DNA of 64,000 bases from Sphingomonas sp. (GCF_030145815.1 NZ_JAIXHL010000009.1:113263-177262); one strand, 5' to 3'; shown: positions 55,304 through 64,000, counted from the stretch's first letter. Numbers and translations: made by a program. The notes: generated by a model not told the origin, from the letters alone.

Positions 55304-55541
55304 TGCGCACGAAGGCGCTAAGGCACGAAGAGATTTTGTTCGCGCAGAGGCGCAGAGGCGCAGAGGCGCAGAGGCGCGGAGCGTAAGGCTCGCGCGACGC
55401 GCTCTAACTGTGCCGCCGAAGCAAGCGGAACGATGATGTGATCTGAGCCGCTGACGCGGCGGCGAACATCTCTGCGTCTCCGCGCCTCTGCGCGAACCAA
55501 TAACCTTCTTCTTCTCTTCGTGGCTTCGTGCCTTTGTGCGC
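55304..55541. repeat. Composite inverted-repeat element with 8-bp tandem repeats
   Basis: Left side: a GCACGAAGG/GGCACGAAG motif series, then four perfect tandem copies of CGCAGAGG (55343-55374) and a degenerate fifth. Right side (about 55470-55541): the same series inverted (CGCGCCTCTGCGCGAAC, then TTCGTGGCTTCGTGCCTTTG). The two halves can pair imperfectly over about 70 bases around a core of about 90 bases. No gene is seen in this 320-base stretch. Related repeats of the CGCAGAGG plus CACGAAGG type are scattered across many unrelated bacteria. Confidence 0.8.
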
Positions 55542-55621
55542 CCCCAAATCCCGCACCCACCACAGCCGCCCAAAGCCAGACTTTCTTGCCCCATCCGGCA
55601 ACCGCCGCTACCCCGCCCGCC

Positions 55622-57022
55622 ATGCGCTACCAGAGCACGCGCGGCACCGCGCCCGAACTCGATTTCCGCGAAGTCACCCTCGCCGGCCTGGCGAGCGACG
55701 GCGGCCTTTACGTCCCCGTCGAATGGCCGCGCTTCACGCCCGACCAGATCGCCGACATGGCTGGCCTGTCGTACGTCGAGACCGCCGTTCGCGTCATGGC
55801 CCCGTTCGTCGCGGGCAGCCTGACGGAAGCGGAACTGCGCGACCTGTGCACGCGCGCCTATGGCCGGTTCAGCCACGACGCGGTGACCCCGCTGGTCCAG
55901 CTCGACCACCGCCACTTCCTGCTCGAACTGTTCCACGGCCCGACGCTGGCGTTTAAAGACGTCGCGCTCCAGCTGCTCGGCCTGTTGTTCGAAAAGTTCC
56001 TGACCGGCACCGACCGGCACTTGACCATCGTCGGCGCGACCAGTGGCGACACCGGATCGGCGGCGATCGACGCGGTGGCGGGGCGTGAGGGGATCGACAT
56101 CTTCATGCTCCACCCCAAGGGGCGGGTCAGCGATGTCCAGCGCCGCCAGATGACCACCGTGCTCGCGCCCAACGTCCATAACATCGCGATCGAGGGCAGC
56201 TTCGACGACGCTCAGGCGCTGGTGAAGGCGATGTTCAACGACGCGGACTTCTCGGGCCGCTTCCACGTCACCGCGGTCAATTCGATCAACTGGGCGCGGC
56301 TGATGGCGCAGGTGGTCTATTATTTCTACGCCGCCGTCCGCCTCGGCGCCCCGGCGCGCGAAGTCGCGTTCAGCGTCCCCACCGGCAATTTCGGCGATGT
56401 CTTCGCAGGGTACGTCGCGGCGAAGATGGGCCTGCCGGTCGCCAAGCTGATCGTCGCGACCAACGTCAACGACATTCTCCACCGCGCGCTGTCGAGCGGC
56501 GATTATTCGGCGGGCACCGTCACGCCCACCGCCGCGCCGAGCATGGACATCCAGGTCAGCTCCAACTTCGAACGCCTGTTGTTCGACCTGGCCGGGCGCG
56601 ATGGCCCCGCGCTTGCTGCACAGATGGCCGGATTCGAATCGAGCAAGGCGATGCGCCTGACCAACGCGCAGCAGGAGGGCGCGGCATCCTTGTTCGCCAG
56701 CGACCGGATCGAGGCGGACGACATGTCGCGCGCCATGGCCTGGGCGCATGCCCGCGCCGACGAGATTCTCGACCCCCACACCGCCATCGGCCTCGCCGCC
56801 GCGCAGCGGGTCGCGCTCCCGCCGCACGTGCCGATCGTCACCCTCGCCACCGCCCACCCGGCCAAGTTCGACACCGCGGTCGAACGCGCCACCGGCATCC
56901 GCCCGACCCTGCCGCCCCGCGTCGGCGACCTGTTTGACCGCGAGGAACGCTATGACGTCCTCCCCGCGACGTTCGCGGCGATCACCGGCTATGTGGCGGA
57001 GCGGGGGACGCCAAAGGCTTAA
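55622..57022 (+). CDS. thrC: Threonine synthase
   Basis: A 466-residue PLP enzyme converting O-phosphohomoserine to threonine. ATG 55622 gives MRYQSTRGTAPELDF; an earlier start at 55520 lies inside the repeat. The PLP lysine is Lys 112 in TLAFKDVALQ. SGDTGSAAIDA and VPTGNFGDVFAGY are further diagnostic blocks, and the C-terminal part matches the long gammaproteobacterial/fungal-type ThrC. Followed by a second inverted repeat. Confidence 0.95.
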   Translation: MRYQSTRGTAPELDFREVTLAGLASDGGLYVPVEWPRFTPDQIADMAGLSYVETAVRVMAPFVAGSLTEAELRDLCTRAYGRFSHDAVTPLVQLDHRHFLLELFHGPTLAFKDVALQLLGLLFEKFLTGTDRHLTIVGATSGDTGSAAIDAVAGREGIDIFMLHPKGRVSDVQRRQMTTVLAPNVHNIAIEGSFDDAQALVKAMFNDADFSGRFHVTAVNSINWARLMAQVVYYFYAAVRLGAPAREVAFSVPTGNFGDVFAGYVAAKMGLPVAKLIVATNVNDILHRALSSGDYSAGTVTPTAAPSMDIQVSSNFERLLFDLAGRDGPALAAQMAGFESSKAMRLTNAQQEGAASLFASDRIEADDMSRAMAWAHARADEILDPHTAIGLAAAQRVALPPHVPIVTLATAHPAKFDTAVERATGIRPTLPPRVGDLFDREERYDVLPATFAAITGYVAERGTPKA

Positions 57023-57025
57023 CGT

Positions 57026-57110
57026 CCGTTTGCCCTGAGCTTGTCGAAGGGCCGCAGCCTGCCCTTCGTGAGGCGCGGGACACGCCCTTCGACAAGCTCA
57101 GGGCAAACGG
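57026..57110. repeat. 27-bp inverted repeat (CTTCGACAAGCTCAGG type)
   Basis: Arms 57026-57052 and 57084-57110 are perfect reverse complements separated by 31 bases. The core CTTCGACAAGCTCAGGGC is a well-known intergenic repeat of sphingomonads and other proteobacteria. It starts 4 bases after the thrC stop and ends 15 bases before the next start. Possible attenuator or transcript stabiliser. Confidence 0.85.
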
Positions 57111-57125
57111 GTTATGGGGCACCCC

Positions 57126-57995
57126 ATGAACCTCATCACCCTCACCGGCGAGCCCTGGAGCGACTACGGCCTCGTCGACTCGGGCCATGGCCGCAAGCTC
57201 GAACGCTATGGCGATTACCGCTTCATCCGGCCCGAGCCGCAGGCGATGTGGTCACCCGCGTCGCCCGACTGGGACGCGCACGGCGAATTCATGCCCGCGC
57301 CCGATGACGAGGGCGGCGGCCGCTGGGTCTTCACCAAGCCGGTCCCGCGGGAAGGCTGGCCGCTCGCGTGGAAGGAGGCGAAGTTCACCGCCCAGACCAC
57401 CCCCTTCCGCCATCTCGGCTTCTTCCCCGACATGGCCCCGGTGTGGAGCTGGATGCGCGACCAGACCGCCGGGGTCGATGCGCCCGAGGTCATGAACCTG
57501 TTCGGGTATACCGGCGTCGGCACGCTGGCGATGGCGGCAACGGGCGCTAAACTCGTCCATGTCGATGCGAGCAAGAAGTCGGTCGAGGCTGCGAAGGGCA
57601 ATGCCGCGCTGTCGGGGATGACCGACAAGCCCGTCCGCTGGATCATCGACGACGCCGCCAAGTTCGTCGCGCGCGAAGTGCGTCGCGGCCGCCGCTATGA
57701 CGGCATCCTGCTCGACCCGCCCAAATATGGCCGCGGCCCGACCGGCGAAGTGTGGCAACTCGAACGCGACCTCCCCGGCCTGATCGCCGACTGCCGCCAG
57801 CTGCTCGACAGTGAGTCGCGCTTCCTGTTCCTCACTGTCTACGCGATCCGCATGTCCGCGCTGGCGATCGGCGAATTGCTCAACCAGCATTTCGCGGACT
57901 TGGGCGGCAAGGTCGAATGCGGCGAACTCGGCGTGCGCGAAGAGGCGCGGGGACTGGTGCTGCCGACCGCCATCTTTGCGCGGTGGAGCAGGTAG
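57126..57995 (+). CDS. Class I SAM-dependent methyltransferase (RlmK/RlmI-like)
   Basis: About 289 residues. ATG 57126 gives MNLITLTGEPWSDYGL. The SAM-binding motif is NLFGYTGVGTLAMA, and the catalytic region DPPKYGRGP (DPPxxG) is typical of rRNA-cytosine or base methyltransferases of the RlmI/RlmK group. It lacks a PUA domain, so it may act as a stand-alone module. Convergent with the small ORF at 57996; the two stop codons abut. Confidence 0.85.
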   Translation: MNLITLTGEPWSDYGLVDSGHGRKLERYGDYRFIRPEPQAMWSPASPDWDAHGEFMPAPDDEGGGRWVFTKPVPREGWPLAWKEAKFTAQTTPFRHLGFFPDMAPVWSWMRDQTAGVDAPEVMNLFGYTGVGTLAMAATGAKLVHVDASKKSVEAAKGNAALSGMTDKPVRWIIDDAAKFVAREVRRGRRYDGILLDPPKYGRGPTGEVWQLERDLPGLIADCRQLLDSESRFLFLTVYAIRMSALAIGELLNQHFADLGGKVECGELGVREEARGLVLPTAIFARWSR

Positions 57996-58292
57996 TTACC
58001 GGAGGCGCTTCGCCTTTGGTCCGGTAGGGCGCCCAGCATATTTGCAAAGTGCGTCCGCGACATGTGTCAACTTTAGTAGCTTACGGCGCGCCTTCATTGC
58101 GCGTGCGATCCGAAGCGCGCGATCTTTGGGCAATTCCGCCGGGATTCTGACCTTGTAGTGCAAATACCCGAACTTCCGCCGTCGAGTGACGGGTTCAAGG
58201 AGCAGTCGGTTACGAGCGCAGAAGCGCCTGCGAAGAGCCAGACGGTCCTTTCTGCCGCCGATCATGCAGTTGGTCGCTATGGAATCCGTCAT
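57996..58292 (-). CDS. Small basic hypothetical protein downstream of ccmB
   Basis: A 98-residue, Arg/Lys-rich protein with no membrane segment. I do not recognise a family. It begins with ATG directly adjacent to the TAA of ccmB (TAAATG), so translation could be coupled. Codon use and base composition are less GC-rich at third positions than in neighbours, which may indicate a recently acquired or non-coding stretch. Contains a VRIPAELPKDRALRIARAMK helix that could bind nucleic acid. Confidence 0.45.
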   Translation of the reverse strand: MTDSIATNCMIGGRKDRLALRRRFCARNRLLLEPVTRRRKFGYLHYKVRIPAELPKDRALRIARAMKARRKLLKLTHVADALCKYAGRPTGPKAKRLR

Positions 58293-58937
58293 TTACCCCC
58301 GCCCCATCCGCATCGCCGCGCCCGCCACGAACGGGCACCCGGCCACCAGCAGCAAGCTGACCGCACCCAGCAGCTTCACCGCGCTCGGATCATTCCCCAT
58401 TGTCCCCGCGCCAAAGATCAGCAGCGGCACCGCGAAGGGGAGCATCACCAGCCCCGCCACCGCGCCCGCGCCGCGCAGCCCTGCCGTCAGCGCGGCGGTC
58501 GCGACGCCCAGTGCCGCCAGCCCCGGCGTGCCGATGAGCAAACTCAGCCCCGCCGCCAGCGCCTGTTCCAGCGACAGATTCAAGAGCCCGCTCGCCACCA
58601 CGCACGCCAGCAGCAATGCTGGCGCAAAGCCCAGCCAATGCCCGACGATCTTCGCCGCCGCGACGCTCGCGTCATTCCAGCCGCGCACGCTGAGTTGATC
58701 GAGCACCCCGCTCTCCAGATCGGGCGCGACCAGCCGCTCGACCGGCAGGAGCGCGGCGAGCAACGCCGCCGCCCAGATCACCCCGCCGCCGATCCGCGCC
58801 AGCAATTTCGGCTCCGGCCCCACCGCAAACGGAAACAGCACGGCCACCAACAGGAAGAAGGCGATCGGCAGCGTCAGCCCGCCCGCCGCCCATGCCCGGC
58901 GCAGTTCGCGCGCGACCAGTGCGCCGAATCCGCTCAC
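58293..58937 (-). CDS. ccmB: Heme exporter permease CcmB
   Basis: A 214-residue membrane protein with six helices that partners CcmA in cytochrome c maturation system I. Features are LARIGGGVIWAAALLAALLPVE and SVLDQL-type cytosolic loop, and the family-typical LPFAVPLLIFGAG. Overlaps ccmA by 4 bases. ccmC and ccmD do not follow in this window. Confidence 0.9.
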   Translation of the reverse strand: MSGFGALVARELRRAWAAGGLTLPIAFFLLVAVLFPFAVGPEPKLLARIGGGVIWAAALLAALLPVERLVAPDLESGVLDQLSVRGWNDASVAAAKIVGHWLGFAPALLLACVVASGLLNLSLEQALAAGLSLLIGTPGLAALGVATAALTAGLRGAGAVAGLVMLPFAVPLLIFGAGTMGNDPSAVKLLGAVSLLLVAGCPFVAGAAMRMGRG

Positions 58938-59518
58938 GCGCCACCCCCGATCAATATCTCCCGCGCGCCCTGCATGCGGATCGGCAGATGCGTCGCCACC
59001 ACCGCGATCCCGCCCGCCGCGCGGTGCGCCGCGATCAGCCCGCCCAGCACCCCGATCGCGCCGTGGTCCAGGCCGTTCGCCGGCTCGTCGAGCAGCCAGA
59101 TCGGCGCCCCGCTCGCCACCACCCGCGCGATCCCCACACGCTTGCGCTGCCCGGTCGAGAGCATCCGCACCGGCACCGGAGTGAGGTGCAGCAACCCGAC
59201 CGCCTCCAGCGCCCCCTCAACCGCGTCGCGCCGCCCATCCAGCCCGGCCCAGAAGCGCAACGCTTCCCCCACCGGCAATTCCGGGTCCAGCCCCGCCGCC
59301 TCGGCCAGCAATGCGCGCTCGCCCGTCACCGAAACGCGCCCAGCGCTCGCCTTCAGCAGCCCAGCGATAATCCGGATCAAGCTCGACTTACCCGCACCAT
59401 TCGGCCCGGTCACCAGCACCCCGCCACCCGGCTCCAGTGCCAGATCGAGCCCCTCGAACAGCATCCGCCCGCCGCGCGCGCACGCCACGCCCTCCAGCCG
59501 GATGCCGCAATCGCTCAC
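58934..59518 (-). CDS. ccmA: Heme exporter ATPase CcmA
   Basis: A 194-residue ABC ATPase of cytochrome c maturation, releasing holo-CcmE. Walker [11 protein letters not shown] (about 37-46), signature [10 protein letters not shown], Walker [11 protein letters not shown], as in CcmA. Overlaps ccmB and the zincin gene by 4 bases each, making a three-gene operon. Confidence 0.93.
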   Translation of the reverse strand: MSDCGIRLEGVACARGGRMLFEGLDLALEPGGGVLVTGPNGAGKSSLIRIIAGLLKASAGRVSVTGERALLAEAAGLDPELPVGEALRFWAGLDGRRDAVEGALEAVGLLHLTPVPVRMLSTGQRKRVGIARVVASGAPIWLLDEPANGLDHGAIGVLGGLIAAHRAAGGIAVVATHLPIRMQGAREILIGGGA

Positions 59519-59925
59519 GCGACGCTGTCTTCCAGCGCGTGCATGGCGTCGTCGCTCAGCCCGAAATGATGCCCCACCTCATGCACCACGACATGCGTGA
59601 CCAGCGCCTCCAGGCTCACTCCGGTCTCGACCCACTCGGCGAGCAGGGGAACGCGGTAGAGGTGAATCGTGTCGGGCTGCGGGATTTCGCCGATCGCGAA
59701 CCCCTCCTTCTCGCCCACCGGCCGCCCCGAATAGAGGCCGGTCAGCTCGAACGGATCTTCCATCCCCATCTCGCGCAGCGTGTCGTCATCGGCAAAGTCT
59801 TCGACGATCAGCACGATGTCGGGCAAATGGCTCGCGAACGGCTCGGGAATCCGCGCCAGCGCCGCGCGGGCGAGCGCTTCCATCTGTTCCGCACTCGGCG
59901 CGAAAGTCTCGGTTTTGTCTGCCAT
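59515..59925 (-). CDS. Zincin-like metallopeptidase family protein
   Basis: A 136-residue protein with the zinc motif [11 protein letters not shown] near the C-terminus, as in the zincin_1 (DUF1025) group. ATG 59925 is chosen, one codon after a TTG. The fold is small with no signal peptide, so it is cytosolic. Precise substrate unknown; it belongs to the ccmAB transcription unit. Confidence 0.88.
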   Translation of the reverse strand: MADKTETFAPSAEQMEALARAALARIPEPFASHLPDIVLIVEDFADDDTLREMGMEDPFELTGLYSGRPVGEKEGFAIGEIPQPDTIHLYRVPLLAEWVETGVSLEALVTHVVVHEVGHHFGLSDDAMHALEDSVA

Positions 59926-59964
59926 CAACCCGCGCTATGCCGCACCCAGCAACGGAGGGGAAGA

Positions 59965-60255
59965 ATGGTCGAACAACTGAGCCAGGCGGAACGCGACGAC
60001 GCGCTCGAAGGGCTGCCCGAATGGGACCACGACACCGGCCGCGACGCGATCACGCGCAGCTTCACCTTCGACGATTTCAGCCAGGCCTTTGCCTTCATGA
60101 CGCAGGTCGCGCTGCTCGCCGAAAAGGCCGATCATCACCCCGAATGGTCGAACGTGTGGAACCGCGTCGACGTCCTGCTGACCACGCACGACGCCGGCGG
60201 CCTGTCGGGCCGCGACATCGACATGGCGCGGGCGATCGACGCGCTGGTTGACTAA
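59965..60255 (+). CDS. phhB: Pterin-4a-carbinolamine dehydratase
   Basis: A 96-residue enzyme that dehydrates 4a-hydroxytetrahydrobiopterin, recycling the cofactor of aromatic amino-acid hydroxylases. Signature [23 protein letters not shown] carries the catalytic histidines. GGAGGGG lies 6 bases before the ATG. Its stop overlaps the convergent transporter gene by 4 bases. No hydroxylase is present in the window. Confidence 0.93.
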   Translation: MVEQLSQAERDDALEGLPEWDHDTGRDAITRSFTFDDFSQAFAFMTQVALLAEKADHHPEWSNVWNRVDVLLTTHDAGGLSGRDIDMARAIDALVD

Positions 60256-61778
60256 AGCCCGACCTTAGCCGCCAACCACCGCGCCGCTTCGTCCGGCGAC
60301 TTCTTGTCAACGTCCCGGTCGACCATCAAATTCGCCTCCCGCATCGCCGCGACCGGGATCCGTCCGACCAGCGGCCGCAGCGCCTCGACAAACCGCGCAT
60401 CCTCCACCCGGTCCGGAGCGACCAGCAGGATCGCGTCATAGCCGGGGATAGCCCCCTTGGGATCGTCCAGCACCACCAGTCTGTCCGCCGCGATCCGGCC
60501 GTCGGAGGAAAAGGCCGGGATCACATCCGCGCTCCCGCTCGCCAGCGCACGATACATGAAGGTCGGCTGATACGGCCGCGCCGACTTGAACCTCAGCCCA
60601 TAGGCATCGCGCACTGCGCGCCATTCGGGCCGCTCCAGAAACTCGACATCGGTGGCCAGGTCCAGCCCCGGTGCCTGCGCCGCCAGATCGGTCAGCGTGG
60701 CAATCCCGCGCCGCCGCGCATCCTCACCGCGCATCGCAAAGGCATAGGCATTTTCGAACCCCAGCGATCCGAGCATGCCGACGCCATGCTCGGATCGCGC
60801 CCAGTCGCCCACGCCCGACACGATGGCTTCACGCGGCGGCACATCGCTGCGCTGCATCTGGTTGGTCCAGATCGTCCCCGAATAATCGACATAGACATCG
60901 ACATCGCCCCCAGCGAGCGCGCCGAACGCCACGGCCGACCCCAGCCCCTCGCGATACTCAACGCGATACCCCGCCGCCTCCAGCCGCTGGCCGATCAACC
61001 GGGCGAGGATGAACTGCTCCGAAAAGCCCTTCGCGCCCACCACCATTGTCTGCCCGCCTGCCGCTGGGGCGAGCGCAAAGGCGGCAGCACAGATCGCGGC
61101 GAGCAGCGTCCCCGCGCTCATCCGCACCAGCAACGGCTTGCGGTTGCGGATGCCGCCCTCGGCCACGCTCAGGATCAGGTCCACCCCCAGTGCCAGTGCC
61201 GCCGCGCCGATGCACCCGGCCAGCACCAGCGCCCAATTCTGCGTCTGCAATCCGGCAAAGATCAGATCGCCCAGGCTCGGCTGCCCCACGGTGGTGGACA
61301 GTGTCGCCGCGCCGATCGTCCACACCGCCGCCGTGCGAATACCCGCCATCACCACCGGCGCGGCAATCGGCGCCTCGACCAGCCACAATTTCTGCCGCGC
61401 GGTCATCCCAACGCCGTCCGCCGCTTCACGCAACGCCGGATCGAGCGTCACCAGCGCCGTCGTCGCATTCCGCAACACCGGCAGGATCGCATAGAGCGTC
61501 AGCGCGAGCAGCGCGGGCAGAAATCCCAGTGCCGGCACCCAGTCGCCGACCACGCCGCGCAACGCCAGCAGCACCGGGTAGAACAAAGCGAGCAGCGCCA
61601 GCGACGGGATTGTCTGGATCAGGCTCGCCGCGCCGAGCACGACGCGCCCTAAAGTGGCGTTGCGCGCTGCCGCCACGGCCAGCGGCAGGCTGATCGCGAT
61701 GCCCAGCGCCAGCGCCGCCATCGCCAGCAGCAGATGGCTCGCCATCAATTCGGGCACGCGGGTAAAGGCGTCACTCAT
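60252..61778 (-). CDS. OpuC/ProU-type ABC permease fused to substrate-binding protein
   Basis: A 508-residue fusion. Residues about 1-215 form a ProW-like permease ([19 protein letters not shown] loop, [19 protein letters not shown]). After a linker and membrane segment (about 222-242), residues about 245-508 form an OpuAC-type binding domain with [11 protein letters not shown] and [14 protein letters not shown]. Fused OpuCB-OpuCC proteins import betaine, carnitine, choline or, in some cases, ergothioneine. The substrate cannot be read here. Partner ATPase lies just upstream with a 4-base overlap. Confidence 0.9.
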   Translation of the reverse strand: MSDAFTRVPELMASHLLLAMAALALGIAISLPLAVAAARNATLGRVVLGAASLIQTIPSLALLALFYPVLLALRGVVGDWVPALGFLPALLALTLYAILPVLRNATTALVTLDPALREAADGVGMTARQKLWLVEAPIAAPVVMAGIRTAAVWTIGAATLSTTVGQPSLGDLIFAGLQTQNWALVLAGCIGAAALALGVDLILSVAEGGIRNRKPLLVRMSAGTLLAAICAAAFALAPAAGGQTMVVGAKGFSEQFILARLIGQRLEAAGYRVEYREGLGSAVAFGALAGGDVDVYVDYSGTIWTNQMQRSDVPPREAIVSGVGDWARSEHGVGMLGSLGFENAYAFAMRGEDARRRGIATLTDLAAQAPGLDLATDVEFLERPEWRAVRDAYGLRFKSARPYQPTFMYRALASGSADVIPAFSSDGRIAADRLVVLDDPKGAIPGYDAILLVAPDRVEDARFVEALRPLVGRIPVAAMREANLMVDRDVDKKSPDEAARWLAAKVGL

Positions 61779-62542
61779 GCCTTCAGCGCCTCGAGCGCGT
61801 CGGCCTGGCGCATCGGCACCGCGATCAACGCCTGCGCCTCCGGCCCGCCTTCGCCGCGCGCCAGTGACGCCGGGGTCGCATCGGCAACGATCCGCCCCGC
61901 CTGCATCACCAGCACCCGGTCGGCGAGCAACAACGCCTCGGCCATGTCATGCGTCACCATCAGCGTGGTCAGCCCCAGCCGGTCATGCAGCGCACGCACC
62001 GCGCGGCCCAGTTCGGCGCGGGTGACGGGATCCAGCGCGCCGAACGGCTCGTCCATCAACAGGCACCCCGGCGCGGTCGCCAGCGCCCGCGCGACGCCAA
62101 CCCGCTGGCGCTGTCCGCCCGACAGCTGATCCGGCATCCGTTCCGCAAGCGCACCTGGCAGATCGACCAGCGTCAGCAGCTCCGCGACTCGCGCGCCCGT
62201 ATCGCGCTCCCCCGCAATACGCAGGCCGATCGCGATATTCTCGGCGACAGTCATGTGCGGAAACAGCCCAACGGACTGGAAAACATATCCGATTCGGCGG
62301 CGAAGCAGATGCGGGGCCGCTTGATCAACCGGCGCGCCATCGATTGTCACCGTGCCGCGATCGGGTGCGATCAGCCGGTTTATCGTTTTGAGAAGCGTGG
62401 ATTTTCCTGAGCCCGATTGTCCAACCAGCGCCACGAAACTGCCCGAGCTGATGGTCAGCGATACGCGATCGAGCGCGATCGTGCCGCCAAATGCCTTGGA
62501 AACGTCACTCAGGGCGATGGCGGGTCCGGTTTGTGCTGGCAT
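61775..62542 (-). CDS. OpuC/ProU-type ABC importer ATPase
   Basis: About 255 residues from ATG 62542 (a GTG at 62569 would add nine). Walker A GQSGSGKST, signature LSGGQRQRVGVARA, Walker B CLLMDEPFGALD, and the D-loop and His switch THDMAEALLLADR are all present, typical of ProV/OpuCA. Lacks the C-terminal CBS domains of osmoregulated OpuCA, so it may not respond to ionic strength. Divergent from an SDR gene by 58 bases. Confidence 0.9.
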   Translation of the reverse strand: MPAQTGPAIALSDVSKAFGGTIALDRVSLTISSGSFVALVGQSGSGKSTLLKTINRLIAPDRGTVTIDGAPVDQAAPHLLRRRIGYVFQSVGLFPHMTVAENIAIGLRIAGERDTGARVAELLTLVDLPGALAERMPDQLSGGQRQRVGVARALATAPGCLLMDEPFGALDPVTRAELGRAVRALHDRLGLTTLMVTHDMAEALLLADRVLVMQAGRIVADATPASLARGEGGPEAQALIAVPMRQADALEALKA

Positions 62543-62600
62543 CGCAGCGCATTGTGCGGAATGATCCACTCTAGGTCAAAAATATACAGGAGGGGACGCC

Positions 62601-63371
62601 ATGCAGGCGATCTTCATCACCGGTGGGGGTTCGGGAATCGGGCGTGCGGTTGCGCGCTACTTTTCTGCACAGGGCTGGCGCGTCGGCCTTGCCGATGTCA
62701 GCGAGGCCGGGATGGCCGAAACCGCAGCGCTGCTCGGCGATGCAGCGGTCTCGACGCACCTGCTCGACGTGCGCGACCGCGCGGCTTGGGACGTCGCGCT
62801 GGCCGAGTTCGCGGCAGTCGCCGGGCGGATCGACGTGCTGTTCAACAATGCGGGGATCGGCGTTGGCGGGGTGTTCGCCGACACGCCGGTGGATGAGTTG
62901 CAACGCTGCGTCGACATCAACCTGATGGGCGTGGTGTGGGGTGCGCATGCCGGGCATAAATATTTGAAGGCGTCGGGCGGCTGCCTGCTCAACACCGCGT
63001 CGGCGGCAGGCATCTATGGCACCGGCGGGGTCGCGATCTATTCGGCGACCAAGTTTGCGGTGCGCGGCTTTACCGAGTCCCTCGACGCCGAATGGGTCGC
63101 CGACGGCATCCGTGTGCGCGCGCTGCTGCCCAGCTTCATCGATACCGCGATCCTCGACGGCCTGCCCGTGGGCAGCAATTCGACGATGCGTGAACGGGTC
63201 AAGGCCGCGCGGCTGGAGTTTACGCCGGTCGAGGAAGCCGCCCGCCTTGCCTGGGAAGCGGTGCACGGCGATCAACTCCACACCCTGGTCGGCAAGACCG
63301 CGCGCCGCATGTGGTTCGCATCGCGCTTCATGCGCGGGTCGATGCGCAAACAGGCGCGCGGCGGCAAGTGA
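62601..63371 (+). CDS. SDR-family oxidoreductase
   Basis: A 256-residue classical short-chain dehydrogenase. TGGGSGIGRA (residues 7-16), NNAGIG, and active-site Tyr 147/Lys 151 in YSATKFA are intact. AGGAGGGG lies just before the ATG. The C-terminal extension (WEAVHGDQLHTLVGK) occurs in SDR proteins acting on hydrophobic substrates. Substrate not known. Confidence 0.9.
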   Translation: MQAIFITGGGSGIGRAVARYFSAQGWRVGLADVSEAGMAETAALLGDAAVSTHLLDVRDRAAWDVALAEFAAVAGRIDVLFNNAGIGVGGVFADTPVDELQRCVDINLMGVVWGAHAGHKYLKASGGCLLNTASAAGIYGTGGVAIYSATKFAVRGFTESLDAEWVADGIRVRALLPSFIDTAILDGLPVGSNSTMRERVKAARLEFTPVEEAARLAWEAVHGDQLHTLVGKTARRMWFASRFMRGSMRKQARGGK

Positions 63372-63949
63372 GGGCGGTCCTCCTCGCCACCGCCGCACTC
63401 GCGCTGACCGGCTGCGCGGGGCAGGGCAAGGCGACCGACCCGCAGGACAGCTTCATGCGGGCAATCGCGGCGCATTGCGGCAAGGCCTATGCCGGGCGCG
63501 TCGTGACCACCGATGCGGCAGACGCGAGCTTCGCCAGCCAGGCTTTGGTGATGCACGTCGCCGCATGCGAGTCCGACCGCGTCCGCATCCCGTTCCATGT
63601 CGGCGAGGATCGCTCGCGCACCTGGGTGCTCACCCGCACCGCAACCGGGGTGCGCCTGAAGCACGACCATCGGCATCAGGACGGCACCAGCGACGTGCTC
63701 ACCATGTATGGCGGCGACACCGCCACGCCCGGCACGCCAGAGCGACAGGAATTCCCGGTCGACGCCGATTCGAGCGCGCTGTTCCGCGCCAATGATCGCG
63801 CCGTATCGGTCACCAATGTCTGGGCGATGGAGGTGACGCCGACACGCTTCGCCTATGAACTGCGCCGACCCGGCCGCCATTTTCGGGTAGAGTTCGACCT
63901 GACCCAGCCGATTGCGACTCCGCCGATGCCGTGGGGCTGGCAAGACTAG
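63368..63949 (+). CDS. Hypothetical lipoprotein
   Basis: About 193 residues starting with GTG, overlapping the SDR stop by 4 bases. Lipobox LTGC at about residue 16. The mature part (about 25-190) has no recognised domain; it contains HDHRHQDGTSD and PMPWGW. Cys 37 and Cys 67 could form a disulfide. Translationally coupled to the SDR. Role unknown. Confidence 0.78.
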   Translation: MRAVLLATAALALTGCAGQGKATDPQDSFMRAIAAHCGKAYAGRVVTTDAADASFASQALVMHVAACESDRVRIPFHVGEDRSRTWVLTRTATGVRLKHDHRHQDGTSDVLTMYGGDTATPGTPERQEFPVDADSSALFRANDRAVSVTNVWAMEVTPTRFAYELRRPGRHFRVEFDLTQPIATPPMPWGWQD

Positions 63950-63965
63950 AGTCGTTTTCAGTTAG

Positions 63966-64000
63966 GCGGCACCGGCCCGCTCCCCCACCCGGCCACCCAT
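63966..64000. repeat. Second copy of the 35-bp palindromic element (cut by window end)
   Basis: Positions 63966-64000 match the left arm of the palindrome at 1888-1922 with a single mismatch (C/A-to-G at one position). The partner arm would lie beyond the window. This shows the element is dispersed in the genome. Confidence 0.85.

Noticed and set aside
55343..55374. Possible CRISPR array
   Set aside because: The units are 8 bp, contiguous and without spacers; no cas genes nearby.

Overview
The window is a high-GC, gene-dense stretch of an alphaproteobacterial chromosome, most likely from a Sphingomonas-type organism (order Sphingomonadales). This rests on the pyrE / pdxJ / acpS / lepB order, the coxBA-ctaB-ctaG-coxC-DUF983-surf1 block, many 1-4 bp stop/start overlaps with GTG or TTG starts, and several intergenic palindromes of the kind scattered through sphingomonad genomes. 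No rRNA, tRNA, insertion sequence, phage gene or CRISPR array was seen. The left edge cuts a gene (kpsM) and the right edge cuts a palindromic repeat.

Region 1 (1-17754) is a group 2/3-type (ABC-transporter-dependent, Kdo-linked) capsule locus merged with a type I secretion locus. The export apparatus is KpsM (partial), KpsE, KpsT (on the opposite strand) and a KpsD/Wza-like lipoprotein. There are two paralogous GT4 glycosyltransferases, a KpsC-family Kdo transferase, and the Kdo supply enzymes KpsF and KpsU. Embedded between these are a 991-residue serralysin-like RTX metalloprotease, two paralogous FkbM methyltransferases that flank it, and a PrtD/PrtE pair that is the obvious candidate for exporting it.

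Region 2 (17796-34206) holds mostly stand-alone envelope and housekeeping genes: a lipoprotein, an outer-membrane phospholipase A with an N-terminal extension, a periplasmic peroxiredoxin, and a GGDEF protein. Next comes a notable non-coding stretch with a near-consensus sigma-54 promoter in front of two tandem tiny membrane-protein genes. A DUF421 protein and its partner, an SDR oxidoreductase, a threonine aldolase, a DMT exporter, an NAD(P)-binding epimerase-like protein, and several peptidases and a phosphatase follow (M28, PepN, PhoD, M49).

Region 3 (34341-39743) is a second glycan locus: a GT39 membrane transferase, two GT4 transferases, a DUF2141 protein and a flippase-like membrane protein. 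It is followed on the minus strand by a TonB-dependent receptor, MaiA, an AI-2E-family permease, LepB, AcpS, PdxJ, a serine hydrolase and PyrE.

Region 4 (47354-55302) is the aa3-type cytochrome c oxidase locus (coxB, coxA, ctaB, a 48-residue membrane protein, ctaG, coxC, DUF983, surf1). It is interrupted after coxA by a strong terminator and a divergent ArsR-regulator/fatty-acid-desaturase pair that share a palindromic operator. Region 5 (55304-64000) carries a large composite inverted repeat, thrC, an rRNA-methyltransferase-like gene, ccmAB with an unknown basic ORF, a zincin-fold protein, pterin dehydratase, an OpuC/ProU-type importer whose permease and binding protein are fused, an SDR and a lipoprotein.

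I found no clear-cut new defence or mobile system. The best candidates for undescribed biology are the sigma-54/small-protein module (21247-21652), the capsule-embedded protease with a cysteine cluster in its leader region (8725-11700), and the ArsR-desaturase switch (50395-51716).
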